Part shown: piece after piece, positions 41,549-52,413 of the stretch | Layout: each line of letters starts with the position of its first letter | Position numbering within the stretch: the first letter of the stretch is position 1 | Source of the DNA: Ahaetulla prasina | Taxonomy: Eukaryota; Chordata; Lepidosauria; Squamata; Colubridae | Assembly: GCF_028640845.1 (NCBI RefSeq) | Contig: NC_080546.1 | Coordinates: 83,508,257-83,572,256 of the forward strand | Length of the DNA stretch: 64,000 nucleotides | Direction: 5' to 3' | The notes under the pieces: generated by a model | What the model saw: only the letters and a program-made list of their open reading frames with translations | Database searches by the model: none | What the model was told of the DNA's origin: nothing | Position numbers and translations under genes: made by a program

Positions 41549-41912
41549 TTCCTTCCTTCCTTCCTTCCTTCCTTCCTTCCTTCCTTCCTTCCTCTTCCTT
41601 CCTTCCTCCTTCCTCCTTCCTTCTCTTCCTTCCTTCCTTCCTTCCTTCCTTCCTCTTTCTTCCTTTCTTCCTTCCTTCCTTTCTTCCTTCCTTTCTTCCT
41701 TCCTTCCTCCTTCTTCCTTCCTTCCTTCCTTCTTCCTCTTACGTTTAATCTTCCTTTCTTTCTTTCTTCCTTCTTTCCTTCCTTCTTTCCTTCATTTTTC
41801 CACTTTCTTTCCTTCCTTCCTTCTTTTCTTCCTTCCTTTCTTCCTTCCTTCCTCCTTCTTCCTTCCTTCCTTCCTTCCTTCCTTCCTTCCTTCTTTCTTT
41901 CTTTCTTTCTTC

Positions 41913-41945
<33 letters not shown>

Positions 41946-42150
41946 CTTCTTTTTCCTTCCTTCCTTCCTTCCTTTCTCTTTCTTTCTTTTTCCTTCCTTC
42001 GTTCTTTCCTTCTTTCCTTCTTTCCTTCTTTCCTTCCTTCCTTCCCTCCCTCCCTCCCTCTCTTCCTCTCTCTCTCTCCTGCTCTCTCTCTCCCTCTCTC
42101 TCTCCCTCTCTCTCTCCCTCTTTCTCTCCCTCTCTCTCTCTCTCTCCTGC

Positions 42151-42184
<34 letters not shown>

Positions 42185-42258
42185 CCTCTCCCTCTCCCTC
42201 TCTCTCCCTCTCTTTCTCTCTCTCCTGGTCTCTCTCCCTCCCTGTCTCTCTTTTCCTC
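41527..42258. repeat. CT-rich tract, 0.73 kb
   Basis: (CCTT)n, (CTTT)n, then (CT)n with CCCTCTCTCT blocks. The 190-codon minus-strand ORF is an artefact. Confidence 0.95.
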
Positions 42259-42398
42259 AGCCAGGTAGAGAGGTCTAGGAAGGAGGACTTATTGCTGAAC
42301 AAGTAAAAAAGCAGCACTTGAAGAGCCGAGGTAGCGCAGTGGTTACAATGCAGTATTGCAGGCTAATTCTGCCAATTTCCAGCAGTTCGATTCTCACC

Positions 42399-42580
42399 GA
42401 GTGGGTGAAATGCACTTACCTTCCCTACTGGTTTGCAAATGTATGCACAGAGCCCATGCACAGAGGCTGAAAAATGGTGCGAAAAAGGGACCATGATGTC
42501 CGCGTGGGTGGGCGGGGCTTCATGCGGTCAGCCTTACCGTATTGCGCAATCCGGTAGGAACTGGCTGAATTTCACCCCTG
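42399..42580. mobile_element. hAT-type MITE in the SINE
   Basis: GTGGGTGAAATGCAC...GAATTTCACCCCTG. TCACCGAG / TCACCAAC flanks match at five of eight positions; the left CAG end is altered. Confidence 0.6.
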
Positions 42581-42768
42581 TCACCAACTCAAGGTGGACC
42601 CAGCCTTCCATCCTTCGGTAAAATGATCAGACACACAATTGAATAATTCTACAGGATTCATCTACGTAAGAAAATTTCTTTATATATAATATCATATATC
42701 AGAAGTCAGCATACAATATCAGGAACACAAAAGCAATACTCATAGAAGCAAGTCATTACAGTGTAGAG

Positions 42769-43275
42769 CAGCGGTTCTCAACCTGTGGGTCGGGACCCCA
42801 TTGGGGGTCGAATGACGATTTGCCAGGGGTCGCTTAAGACCATCGGAAATATGGGAAGTATACTTGCAAGTTGAAGAATCGCGCTCCAATGGTTGACTTC
42901 ACAAGCCAGCTGCAGGCTCTTCAAATCACTAGCCGAATTCGACTTCAGGCGCGATGAGTTAAAAAAGAGAGAGATCTTTGCTCTGATGTCTCCCTCTCAA
43001 GCCAGCTGCAATCACTCCCAATCGTTAGCCTAATCTGGCTTCAGGCGCAATAAACTTAATAGAGGAGGAGTCTCCGCTTTAATGCCTCCGTCCTCAAGGC
43101 AATCGCAAGCAGTTCAGATCACTAGCCAATGTGGCTTCAGGCGCGATAAATTTAAAACGAAAATAATTTTACGGTTGGGGGTCGCCACATCGTGGGGAAT
43201 TGTATTAAAGGGGTCGCCACATCATGGGGAATTGTATTAAAGGGGTTGCAGCACTATAAAGGTTGAGAACCACTG
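42769..43275. mobile_element. hAT-type MITE, GGTTCTCAACCT family
   Basis: 507 bp, CAGCGGTTCTCAACCTGT...AGGTTGAGAACCACTG, flanked by GTGTAGAG on both sides (42761-42768, 43276-43283). Contains two near-identical CATCATGGGGAATTGTATTA units. Confidence 0.95.
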
Positions 43276-43286
43276 GTGTAGAGAGA

Positions 43287-43505
43287 TAAGGTAAAAAGTA
43301 AAGGTTCCCCTCGCACATACATGATAGTCGTTGCTGACTCTAGTGGGCAGTGCTCATCTCCGTTTCAAAGCCAAAGAGCCAGCGCTGTCTGAAGACGTCT
43401 CCATGGTCATGTGGCCGGCATGACTCAACGCCAAAGGTGCACGGAATGCTGTTACCTTCCCACCAAAGGTGGTCCCTATTTTTTCTACTTGCATCTTTTA
43501 CGTGT
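43287..43505 (-). mobile_element. Sauria-type SINE, head missing, antisense
   Basis: AAGGTTCCCCTCGCACATAC through GTCCCTATTTTTTCTACTTG; the tRNA-like head is absent. Confidence 0.9.
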
Positions 43506-43745
43506 ATATAAGAGTTCAGCAAATCTAAGCCATGCTCAGACTCCCAATTGTCTCTTATAATTCCCATACAAACAAATACTATGTTTCAGTTTCCAAACTG
43601 TCCCCAGTGGCTGAACTGTTGCCAGTCTAGGAACCTACTGTGACAGGAGGTAATACGCTGACTCTGTAAACCGCTTAGAGAGCGTTATAAAGCACTATTC
43701 AGTGGTATGTAAGTCTAAGTGCTATTCATATTGCTACTTGGTGGG

Positions 43746-44054
43746 GGGAATAGCTTTTTAGACAACCCCCTCCCCCCAATGTATTTGTGCTCATACTGTA
43801 TTTTCACATGAAAAGAAAAAAAGGTGCTTCTGCTGATACACACATGAGTATTTTTATTTGTAAAATATATCACAATGCTATACATGTATATTAAGAAAAA
43901 TGTCCATTATGTTTGATGTGATTTTCTTCCCGGTATATGTGGATGATACAAAACAAAATGGCAAAAATAAATATATATATATTGATTGATATGTTAATAT
44001 CAATATATATTGATATACACATTTATGTACATATACACATACATTGCCGTCATC
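43746..44054. other. no recognised gene
   Basis: AT-rich; ATATAT runs and ATTGATAT phrases forming inverted repeats around 43970-44020. Confidence 0.4.
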
Positions 44055-44393
44055 GAGGCAATGTCGTCTGGCGACGCCCAGGGGAAGGGCCTTCTCTGTG
44101 GGGCTCCCACCCTCTGGAACGAACTGCCCCCAGGACTTCGTCAGCTTCCAGACCTTCGGACCTTCCGCCGCGAGTTTAAAACATACTTATTTAATTGCGC
44201 AGGACTGAGCTAGATTTTAATTTACGGGTTTTAAATTGGGTTTTATTCTTATATTTTTAATTATTAGGCTTTTAGAATAAGTTTTTTAATTGTTTTTAGA
44301 CTGTATTTATCTGTTTTTTAAATGCCTGTAAACCGCCCTGAGTCCTTTGGGAGATAGGGCGGTATATAAATATGAATAATAAATAAATAAATA
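44055..44393 (+). mobile_element. L2 LINE 3' end
   Basis: GGGGAAGGGCCTTCTCTGTG, GACCTTCGGACCTTCCGCCG, then GCCCTGAGTCCTTTGGGAGA and an (AAAT)n tail. Only the last ORF2 codons and the 3' UTR. Confidence 0.85.
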
Positions 44394-44404
44394 AATGTAT
44401 CCCT

Positions 44405-45150
44405 GCATACTGTTAACATTACTTCTCCTACTCCTACTCCTCCTTCTCCATCTCCCTCATCTTTATTTATCTATCTACTCCTCCTCTCTTCTTTCTTTTT
44501 CTTTTTCTCCTTCTCCTTCTCCTTCTCCCCCTTCTCTTTCTCCTTCTTCGCTTTTTCCTCCTCCCTCATCTTTATCTATCTCCTCCTTCTCCTCCTTCTC
44601 CTCCTCCTTCTCCTTCATTCCCTCATCTTTATTTAGTTATCTATTCCTCCTCTTCTTTCTCTTTCTCTTTCTCTTTCTCCTTCTCCTCCTTCTCTTTCTC
44701 CTTCTTCTTCACTTTTCCTCCTCCCTCATCTTTATCTATCTCCTCCTTCTCCTCCTCCTCCTTCCTCCTCCTCCTTAAATCCGTCATCTTTATTCAGTTC
44801 TCTTTCTCTTCTCCTCCTTCTCCTTCTCCTCCTTCTCTTTCTCCTTCTTCACTTTTTCCACCTCCCTCATCTTTATCTATCTCCTCCTTCTCCTCCTTCT
44901 CCTCCTCCTTCTTCCTCCTCCTCCTCCTTAATTCCGTCATCTTTATTCAGTTCTCTTTCTCTCTCCTCCTCCTCCTCCTCCTCCTCCTCCTCCTCCTCCT
45001 CTTCTTCCTCCTCCTCCTTAATTCCCTCATCTTTATTCAGTTATCTACTCCTCTTTCTCTTCCTTTTCTTTCTCTTTCTCCTCCTCCTCCTCCTCCTCCT
45101 TCTCCTTCATCTCCCTCATCTTTATTTATTTATCTCCTCCTCCTCCTCCG
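44405..45150. repeat. CT-rich tract with higher-order repeat
   Basis: (CTC/CTT)n broken at intervals of about 60-110 bp by the phrase CCTCATCTTTAT(CT/TT)A, seen about nine times (e.g. 44455, 44566, 44722, 44866, 45114). Confidence 0.9.
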
Positions 45151-45989
45151 TAATTGATGTTTCCATGAAAACAAGCATAAAAATTTTGTCTCCTGCATAT
45201 ATTAGTCTTCCACAGGTAGGAAGCAGTTAAAGTTGTTTTGAAATGTATTTTATTTCATTTTTCTTTTTCATTATCATATCTCTAAAAGCATGTCTACATG
45301 TATTAGAGGCATATTTGAAAATGCATGTTTTGCTTGGAATAAAATTATAGCAAATGGGCAACATGTGCTTTGATTGCACACCGAACATAATTGTGGAAAT
45401 GCTCCGAGGCTGTCTTTTTTTTTTTTTTTTAATCTCTCAACTCCCCGTTGATTCTTCATTGCTGATTATATGAAGCCAGCAAACCATTCAAATGTCAGGA
45501 GAAGTAAAGGTGGGAAGAGATCACTTAAAAAAGAAGAAGAAGAAGAGAGAGAGATTGGGAACTACGTTGCTCTGTTCATAAACACCATGATGCCATTAGG
45601 TTGTTTTTGTAAGTCTTTCTATGTTGTGTTTCTTCTGGTCTAGAAGAAGTAATACTCCTATAGAAGTAATATTACTTTTGGAAAAGAAGCATTACCTTCC
45701 GGAAATAATTTCTCAAACTTAACGTTCGATGCATTGCAATGGTTTGTGGGGATGATCTTCGGAGACAGGGGGAAGCACTGCAACCAGGACAATGGTTAGA
45801 TAAGAGGCAGCTTCATCCATAGCAGGAAACTGGGTGTGACAAAGATCTTAGAAGGAACCCTCCTTTGTTTGTTGAGTTGTTAAGTAGTGGGGGAAGAAAT
45901 GTACTTTCAGATTTGCAACGATTCTGTTAATTTAAACATACAATAAAATTGGAGCTGGTGGGTTTGGTCTGCTTCTGGTCTGAACTACC
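45151..45989. other. no recognised gene
   Basis: Mostly unmatched sequence, with a T run at 45414-45430 and a short GAA run at 45529-45550. Confidence 0.4.
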
Positions 45990-46770
45990 TCACTCTTCCT
46001 TCCTTCCTTCCTTCCTTCCTTCCTTCCTTCCTTCCTTCCTTCCTTCCTTCCTTCCTTCCTTCCTTCCTTCCTTCTATCCCTCCATATCTTCCTTCCTGCC
46101 TTCCCTCCTTCCTTCTGTCCCTCTTTATCTTCCTTCCTTTCCTCCATGCCCATCTTCCTTCCTTCCTTCCTTCCTTCCTTCCTTCCTTCCTTCCTCCCTC
46201 CCTCCCTCCTCCTCCTCCTCCCTCACTCCCCCCCTTCCGCCTTCTTCTCCTTCCATTCATTTCTTGCTTCCCTCTCTCCCTCCATATCTTCTTTCCTTCC
46301 TTCCTTCCTCCCTCCCTCCCTCCCTCCCTTCCTTCTTCCTGCCATTCTTCCCTCCCTCCCTCTTTCTCTTTATTTTCCTTTCTTTTCTCTCTGCCCATCT
46401 TTCTTCCTTCCTTCCTTCTGCCTTTTTCTCCCTCCATTTCTTTCTTCCTTCCTTCTCTCCCTCCATATCTTCCTTCCTTCCTTCCTTCCTTCCTTCCTTC
46501 CTTCCTTCCTTCCTTCCTTCCTTCCTTCCTTCCTCCCTTCCTTCCTCCCTCCCTCCCTCCTGCCATTCTTCCCTCCCTTCCTCTGTCTCTCTTTATTTTC
46601 CTTTCTTTCCTCTCTGCCCATCTTCCTTCCTTCCTTCCTTCCTTCCTTCCCTCCCTCCCTCCTTCCCTCCCTCTGTCCCCCTTATCTTCCTTCCTTCCCT
46701 CCTTTCCCATATTCCTTCCTTCCCTTCCTCCCTAACTTCCTTCCTTTCTTCTTTCCTTCTTTCTTTCCTC
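45990..46770. repeat. CT-rich tract, 0.78 kb, higher-order (CCTT)n
   Basis: Blocks of CCTT separated by diverged repeats of CTTTATTTTCCTTTC and TGCCCATCTTCC phrases. The 289-, 241- and 226-codon ORFs on both strands come from this low-complexity DNA. Confidence 0.95.
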
Positions 46771-46967
46771 TACCACAGAAAGCTGGCATATACTGTCTAT
46801 GCCAATTTTGTGTTCTAAGATCCTAGACGAGGTTGAATGAGTATCTCTTTTCTTCTCTTGCCTTTCAAAATGGAAGGAATAGTATAGCACGAAAAGCATC
46901 CAGTCTCCTCATATCTAGACCACGAGCTGATTTATGGGATTGAAGGAACCAAATCAAGACAACTGCT
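46771..46967. other. no recognised gene
   Basis: Short unmatched sequence. Confidence 0.4.
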
Positions 46968-46975
46968 AGCAATTA

Positions 46976-47290
46976 AAGGTAAAGGTAAAGGCTCCCCTTG
47001 CACATACATGCTAGTCATTCCCGACTCTAGGGGATGAAGACGTCTCTGTGGTCATGTGGCCAGCATGACTCAACACCAAAGGTGCATGGAATGCTGTTAT
47101 CTTCCCACCAAAGGTGGCCCCTATTTTTCTACTTGCATTTTTTACTTGCTTTCGAACTGTTAGGTTGGCAGAAGCTGGTTAGGTTGGACAAGTAACGGGA
47201 GCTCACCCCATTACGCGGCACTAGGGATTCGAACCGCTGAACTGCCGACCTTTCGATCGACAAGGTCAGCGTCTTACCCACTAAACCACA
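46976..47290 (-). mobile_element. Sauria-type SINE, antisense
   Basis: Complete: AAAGGTAAAGGCTCCCC tail to ACCCACTAAACCAC head (minus-strand GTGGTTTAGTGGGTAAGAC). Flanked by AGCAATTA at 46968-46975 and 47291-47298 (perfect). Confidence 0.9.
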
Positions 47291-47677
47291 AGCAATTATT
47301 TCTTGGCAAATGCCTTGCCTGAATTAACCATACCTGAGAATGAATCATACCTCACCTTTTTTTTTTTTTTGAGGATGATGGACAATCTCATGGGTGGGAT
47401 GGAGGAAATGTGTATTGGTCAGGGATGAAATGCTCTGGGTTTGGACCAGATCGGCCAATCTAGTAGTGATGGTGGCAGGTGGTTCCGAGAACTGGTAGCA
47501 AAAATCCCTGCCCCGTCCCCGCCCATACCACCAAAATCATCACCTGCTTGCCCATTTGCCGCTTCTTTTTTAAAAAAATGCTTTTAAAAGCATTTTAAAA
47601 TGCTTTAAAGCCTGATCGTCAGAGCCTTTTTTTTAACGTTTAAAAGCATTTTTTTACAACCTATTCAGCCGAATTGG

Positions 47678-48217
47678 TGTTATGGTCCGTCAGCAGCCTA
47701 CGGAGCTAGCAACGGAATCGGACGGCGATGAGGCTGAGGTGAGGCCAGGGCCATCAGGAAGTGAGGTGTGGACTCCAGAGCCTCCAGAGACTGATATTAG
47801 TGAGGCAGAGGAACAGGAGGAGCCTGTTTTTAATGCACGCATGAGAAGAGCTGCCAGAAGGCAAGAGCAGCTAAAGCAAAGAGGACAACTCGGGAGTAGG
47901 GCCAAGAGATGATTGGCCCCTCCCATAAGGCTTAAAACAAGACCAGCTCTGTTTCAGCTTTGCCGGAAAACAACGTTGTAGCTGCATTCTTTGTTCCATT
48001 CTCTGCTCTGACTTCTGGACATTTATCAGGAAGGGCCTTTGGCAGTTTGCCTACTTGGACTCAGGTCTGTGATAACCGAAGAATGTTTGTTTGGGAGGCC
48101 TTTGTTTAACTTTGAGTTGCACGACGCTGGGAATGGAGTAATTCCCAGCTGTTCGAATAAAGTTTATTTTATCACGAACTGAGTTTGTTGCTACCTACTT
48201 GGGTCTGGGTCGCAACA
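47678..48217 (+). repeat. solo LTR, subfamily A, nested in hAT
   Basis: TGTTATGGTCCGTCAG...GGGTCGCAACA. AATAAA at about 48156, about 60 bp from the end, suits an R/U5 poly(A) signal. Confidence 0.85.
47682..47912 (+). CDS. LTR-borne open frame, 76 codons (acidic then basic)
   Basis: Begins at LTR nucleotide 5 with a true ATG and ends in TGA. QQPTEL is near the start, then an acidic Ser/Asp/Glu-rich stretch (SDGDEAE, SEAEEQEEPV), and a basic end (RMRRAARRQEQLKQRG). This is the best-preserved member of the frame found at the same LTR position at 31232, 33690, 51651 and 57850. No known domain recognised. May be the end of an ORF overlapping the 3' LTR, as in some retroviral accessory genes, or chance conservation of a young repeat. 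Confidence 0.35.
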   Translation: MVRQQPTELATESDGDEAEVRPGPSGSEVWTPEPPETDISEAEEQEEPVFNARMRRAARRQEQLKQRGQLGSRAKR

Positions 48218-48426
48218 ACAGGTTGTAAAAAAAATGCTTTTAAAAGTAAAAAAAAAAAAGATCGCGCGCCACAGATGATCACCCCCCCACGTGCTGTTCT
48301 ACTTACCCCATGCCTCCTTTTGGCGTGTACTACGTGCATGCACCTTGCATTTGGTGCATGGTGCGCATGTGCGCACATGGTGCGCATGCAAGTGCATGGT
48401 ACACATGCACATGCATGGTGCATATG

Positions 48427-49093
48427 CTAGACCAATTCTTGAATACAGCTCGCCTGTCTGGAACCATACCTCATTTCAGACATTAATACATTGTATTAAT
48501 ACATTAATACAATTGAACATGTCCAGAAATATTTTACAAGAAGAGTTCTCCACTCCTCTGATTACAACAAAATATCTTATGACACCAGACTTGAAATCCT
48601 GGGTTTAGAAAACTTAGAACTCCGCCGCCTTCGACATGACCTGAGTTTAACTCATAGAATCATCTATTGCAATATCCTTCCTGTTGAAGACTACTTCAAC
48701 TTCAATTGCAACAATACACGAGCACACAATAGATTTAAGCTTAATGTTAACCGCTCCAATCTTGATTGCAGAAAATATGACTTCAGTAACAGAGTTGTTA
48801 ATACTTGGAATACACTACCTGACTCTGTGGTCTCTTCCCAAAATCCCCAAAGCTTCAACCAAAAACTATCTACTGTTGACCTCACCCCATTCCTAAGAGG
48901 TCTGTAAGGGGCGTGCATAAGAACACAAGCGTGCCTACCGTTCTTGTCCTAATGTTCCCTTTCATTATATCCAATTCATATAGTTATTACATACTTACAC
49001 TTATATATATGCTTATATATCGTATAGTTATTTCATGCTTATGCTTATATATACTGTTGTGACAAATAAATAAAATAATAATAAATAAATAAA
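48427..49093 (+). pseudogene. CR1/jockey-group LINE (family X), RT C-terminus
   Basis: Encodes ARPILEYSSPVWN, then in shifted frames HVQKYFTRRVL-, LEILGLENLELRRLRHDL-, NIADCRKYDFS- and DSVVSS-like residues matching 15370-16036, and the 3' end GTAAGGGGCGTGCATAAGAA with an ATAA-type tail. TACATTAATACATTG has a small local duplication. Several frameshifts; inactive. Confidence 0.75.
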
Positions 49094-49122
49094 CCGGTTT
49101 AGATTTCACCACTGGTATTGCC

Positions 49123-49979
49123 CCATAGTTAAACAATGCAACATCGGTTAGAACGAAGATTGGAAGAATGAAAAAAACAAAAAAAGCTTGCTGTATTGAC
49201 AGAATGGCATCAAGCTAAGACTGTTTCAACTGGAGAAAAAAACAAAAATACAACAACCCAAACCCACTCCAGAGTTCGCTTCATAAGCATTTCATTGAGA
49301 GAGAAATAAATACATCAATAGGATTTTCTCAGAACATTTTCGATGGGGTTTGCTCTTAATAGGTATAGATATACTTACTACTCTGCATAAAAAATACATG
49401 AAAAGAAGCCGAGCATTTTAACTGGCATATGGAAAGCATTACTCATCCGAGAGCTGGGTTCCAATGGTTCAGTCTTTTTTTTTTTTTTTTTTGCCAGTCT
49501 CTAAATAGTGGTTGTGCGGGAACATTTATCTCCAGAGAAAAAGGGAATTTCCATAACTTATCATCAAGCCTCATTACTGTTACATAAAGGCAGTCCAAGT
49601 TTTACTCCAGGAGGGACCAAACCATAAGTTGCAAGAGGGAATGACAAACTTTAAAAAGGGGTGGTAACAATTTGGGGTTTAAAGCCATTCAGGCTTGGGA
49701 GACAAAACAGGACTTGCTCAGAAAAAAAGGGGGTAAGGTCTAATCTTAAGAAGGTGTTATTCCCCCCCACTTCTCAAATTCATCTGCCAGCCATTGCAAT
49801 TTTATCATTTATCTATTATTGATGTGCTACCTAGTTATCTATTATTTAGCTTTGTTTAGTTTTATATACCGGAGGGAGGAGTATTGTACGCATTCTTTTA
49901 TGGTTCGAAGGGGATGCTCTCTATTCTAAACTTTGAAAAAGTTTAGATCGAAGGCTTAACCTGGCATAGAGACCTGGAT
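49123..49979. other. no recognised gene
   Basis: About 0.85 kb of AT-rich sequence with a T run at 49475-49492; no matches elsewhere in the window. Confidence 0.4.
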
Positions 49980-50254
49980 CAGAGGTGGGTTTCAGCAGGT
50001 TCTGACCAGTTCTGGAGAACTGGTAGTGGAAATTTTGAATAGTTTGGAGAACTGATAATAAAAAATCTGACTGGCCCTGCCCACATCTATTCTCTGCTTC
50101 CTGAGTCCCAGCTGATCGGGAGGAAATGGAGATTTTGCAGTAACCTTCTCCTGGATTGGGGTGGGAATGGAGATTTTACAGTATCCTTCCCCTGCCATGT
50201 CCACCAAGCCACAGCCACAGAACCGGTAGTAAAAAAATTTGAAACCCACCACTG
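49980..50254. mobile_element. hAT-type MITE
   Basis: CAGAGGTGGGTTTCAGC...GAAACCCACCACTG, flanks ACCTGGAT and ATCTGGAT (one mismatch). Confidence 0.9.
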
Positions 50255-50269
50255 ATCTGGATATGGGTT

Positions 50270-50410
50270 GGAAGTGGGATTCAGTCAGTTCTCTCCTGTT
50301 CGGGTGAACCGGTAGCGGTGACTGCAGGAGGTTCCGCCCACCTGCCCGGATGTAATGCACATGCACTCATATTTGCAAATCAGTAGGGAAAGTAAGTGAA
50401 TTCCACCTCA
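50270..50410. mobile_element. second hAT-type MITE, diverged
   Basis: GTGGGATTCAGTCAGTTC at the left and GTGAATTCCACCTC at the right are the inverted ends of the family; the duplication is not readable. Confidence 0.5.
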
Positions 50411-50639
50411 GATATGGCTTACCGGCCTTACTGAGGTGGCAGAGTTTGCACAGTCCGAACTGTGAGAAACAAGTTATATCTGTTATGAATGAAGGCAGAT
50501 ATGATGTGTCCCAGGATAATGTTGCAAGAGTCAATCTGGCTTGGTCACTGGGACCAGAGATTTAGTCTTCCAGACTTTTGGACTCATGATGGAGCCCCAT
50601 CCTCAAGGAATTTCTCTCCACCTGAATAGGTGTTTTGAG

Positions 50640-51325
50640 CTATTCTGTACTTCTTATTTTTGAAGGTAGCTTATATTTTACAAGGTGTAAAATGTACTGC
50701 AAACTACATACTGCATACAAAACCTTTGCCAGACCAATTCTCGAATACAGCTCGTCTGCCTGGAATCCACACTGTATATTGGACATTAATATAATTGAGC
50801 AGGTCCAGAGGTATTTCACGAGAAGAGTCCTCAACTCCTCTGCTCAAAATAGAATCCCTTATGCCTCCAGGCTTGAAATTTTGGGCTTGGACAACCTGCA
50901 ACTACGCTGTCTACGGTCTGACCTAAGCATAAAATTGTCTGCAACAATGTCCTACCTGTCAACGACTACTTTAGCTTCAGCCTCAATAATACACGGGCAA
51001 ACAATAGATACAAACTCAAGGTAAACCACTCCAAACTCGACTGCAGAAAATACGACTTCAGCAACAGAGTGCTCAACTCCTGGAATGCTCTACCTGACTC
51101 CATTGTTACATCTTCAAACCCTCACAGCTTCAACCTCAAACTGTCTACCGTGGACCTCACCCCATTCCTAAGAGGTCCATAAAGGGGGCGTGCATAAGCG
51201 CACCAGCATGCCTACCCTCCCTGTCCTACTGTCCCCATTTATTTGTAATTTCCTGTGTTCATGTCCATGTTTATACTGATACCTTGTACATGTTTGACAA
51301 ACAAACAAACAATAAATAAATAAAA
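50640..51325 (+). pseudogene. CR1/jockey-group LINE (family X), RT C-terminus
   Basis: The frame 50635-51024 encodes AYKTFARPILEYSSSAWNP, EQVQRYFTRRVL, LEILGLDNLQLRCLRSDL, then continues in another frame (DYFSFSLNNTRAN, KYDFSNRVLNSWNALPDS-like) to the stop. The 3' end CCATAAAGGGGGCGTGCATA, CACCAGCATGCCTACC and an (ACAA)n/AATA tail match 15370. One frame break near 50940. Inactive. Confidence 0.75.
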
Positions 51326-51646
51326 TGTCTGTGTGACACAGTGAGGAGAGAAAGGAAGAAACAAGGTACAAAACCAGCCACATGGCATAACCTGCCACAC
51401 ATCAAAAACATTTCAGAAGCAGTAGAATGCAGCTTCTGAGATCTGCAAGTGGGCTTTGCACACCGGCCAGAGTCTAACCACCAGATTGCAACAACACAGG
51501 CAAGCAGTTAGACGAGAAGACCCGAACTTGTTGGTACCTCACACTGAAATGAACAAGGCCATGCATTCAATTTTGCAGCTACTAGGATTGTTGGATGAGC
51601 AGGTACAAAAACAGCCAGGGAAATGATTAAAGCCTGGGAAACAGGC
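51326..51646. other. no recognised gene
   Basis: Unmatched non-coding sequence. Confidence 0.4.
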
Positions 51647-52257
51647 TGTTGTGACTCTGGCTCCCGAGCCTGTCCTCACGGAGGAAGATGACTCTGAAAG
51701 TGATGGGGAGAAGCTGACAAGGCCTCCCTCTCCAGGACCCTCCTTTCTGGCAACGCCTCAGGTTCCAGCTGAAGGCCAGGAGGAAGGCATGTCGGAGCAC
51801 CCACTAATAAGGAGTGATGAAAATCAGTCTTGGATTGATCCCAGGCAGCGTCAGAGGAAGACGCATGCTCAACAAAGGAAGAGGTGTGGAAGGGCCAGAG
51901 ATTGCTGAGTCACTGAGCCATGCCCCACAGGGGATAAAAGTGGGTGGGGTTGCTCTGCAGGCTCTGTGATGGACAAAAAATGCATATCGTGAGTTTCGGA
52001 TGGGATATTTTTTGGAATTAAGGCTTGGACTTTGTGAACGACTTCTGACTAATCTTTGAACTCTTGGTTGCTCCAGCAACGGACTACAGATACGCTGACT
52101 CCTGTTTCTAGAGTTGATAAGAAACTTGGCAGGCATTCGGAAAGTAGCTGCCAGCACTTTTATCTGCTAAAGGGATTCAGGTCGGCTTGTAAAAATAAAT
52201 TACTGGTAGACGTTGTTTGTTTATGTGTCTTCCTATGTGAGGTGGGGGGACAGAACA
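51647..52257 (+). repeat. solo LTR, subfamily B
   Basis: 611 bp, TGTTGTGACTCTGGCT...GGGGGGACAGAACA. Flanks CAGGC and CAAGC (one mismatch). GGGATAAAAGTGGG could be a TATA region. Confidence 0.85.
51651..51908 (+). CDS. LTR-borne open frame, subfamily B, 85 codons
   Basis: Begins at LTR nucleotide 5 (GTG, no ATG) and ends in TGA. Acidic start (LTEEDDSESDGE), RPPSPGPSF in the middle, SWIDPRQRQRK and basic RKRCGRARDC at the end. The subfamily-B copy at 57850-57560 ends WLDPRFRRQERL and GRPRKC at the same place. The layout parallels subfamily A although the sequences differ. Function unknown. Confidence 0.3.
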   Translation: MTLAPEPVLTEEDDSESDGEKLTRPPSPGPSFLATPQVPAEGQEEGMSEHPLIRSDENQSWIDPRQRQRKTHAQQRKRCGRARDC

Positions 52258-52413
52258 CAAGCCCTTTCATCAGTCAACAGGAGTGCTGATTTACCACCAG
52301 CCTATTAAATACTTAGAAAGCAAGGCCTGGGCAGCACAATCAAACAAACAGCTAATAACTTAAAAGTCGGCCATCAACACACCCCAATCAATATCTAAAA
52401 AGCCAAATAGAAC

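Larger units (their letters stand above)
42322..43745 (+). mobile_element. type-B SINE split into three pieces
   Basis: Head 42322-42398 (GGTAGCGCAGTGGTTACAA), middle 42581-42620 (GACCCAGCCTTCCATCC), tail 43650-43745 (GACTCTGTAAACCGCTTAGA, GTCTAAGTGCTATT). Interrupted first by a MITE and then by about 1 kb containing another hAT and a Sauria SINE. Confidence 0.75.
47420..49114. mobile_element. hAT-type element with nested LTR and LINE
   Basis: Starts CAGGGATGAAATGCTC, ends GATTTCACCACTG. Flanks GTATTGGT and GTATTGCC (six of eight). Own sequence is 47420-47677, about 48221-48426 and 49094-49114; no transposase. Confidence 0.75.

Noticed and set aside
45949..46818. Long ORFs (up to 289 codons) on both strands of the CT tract
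   Set aside because: They arise from (CCTT)n units, which lack stop codons in several frames. No complexity, no domain.
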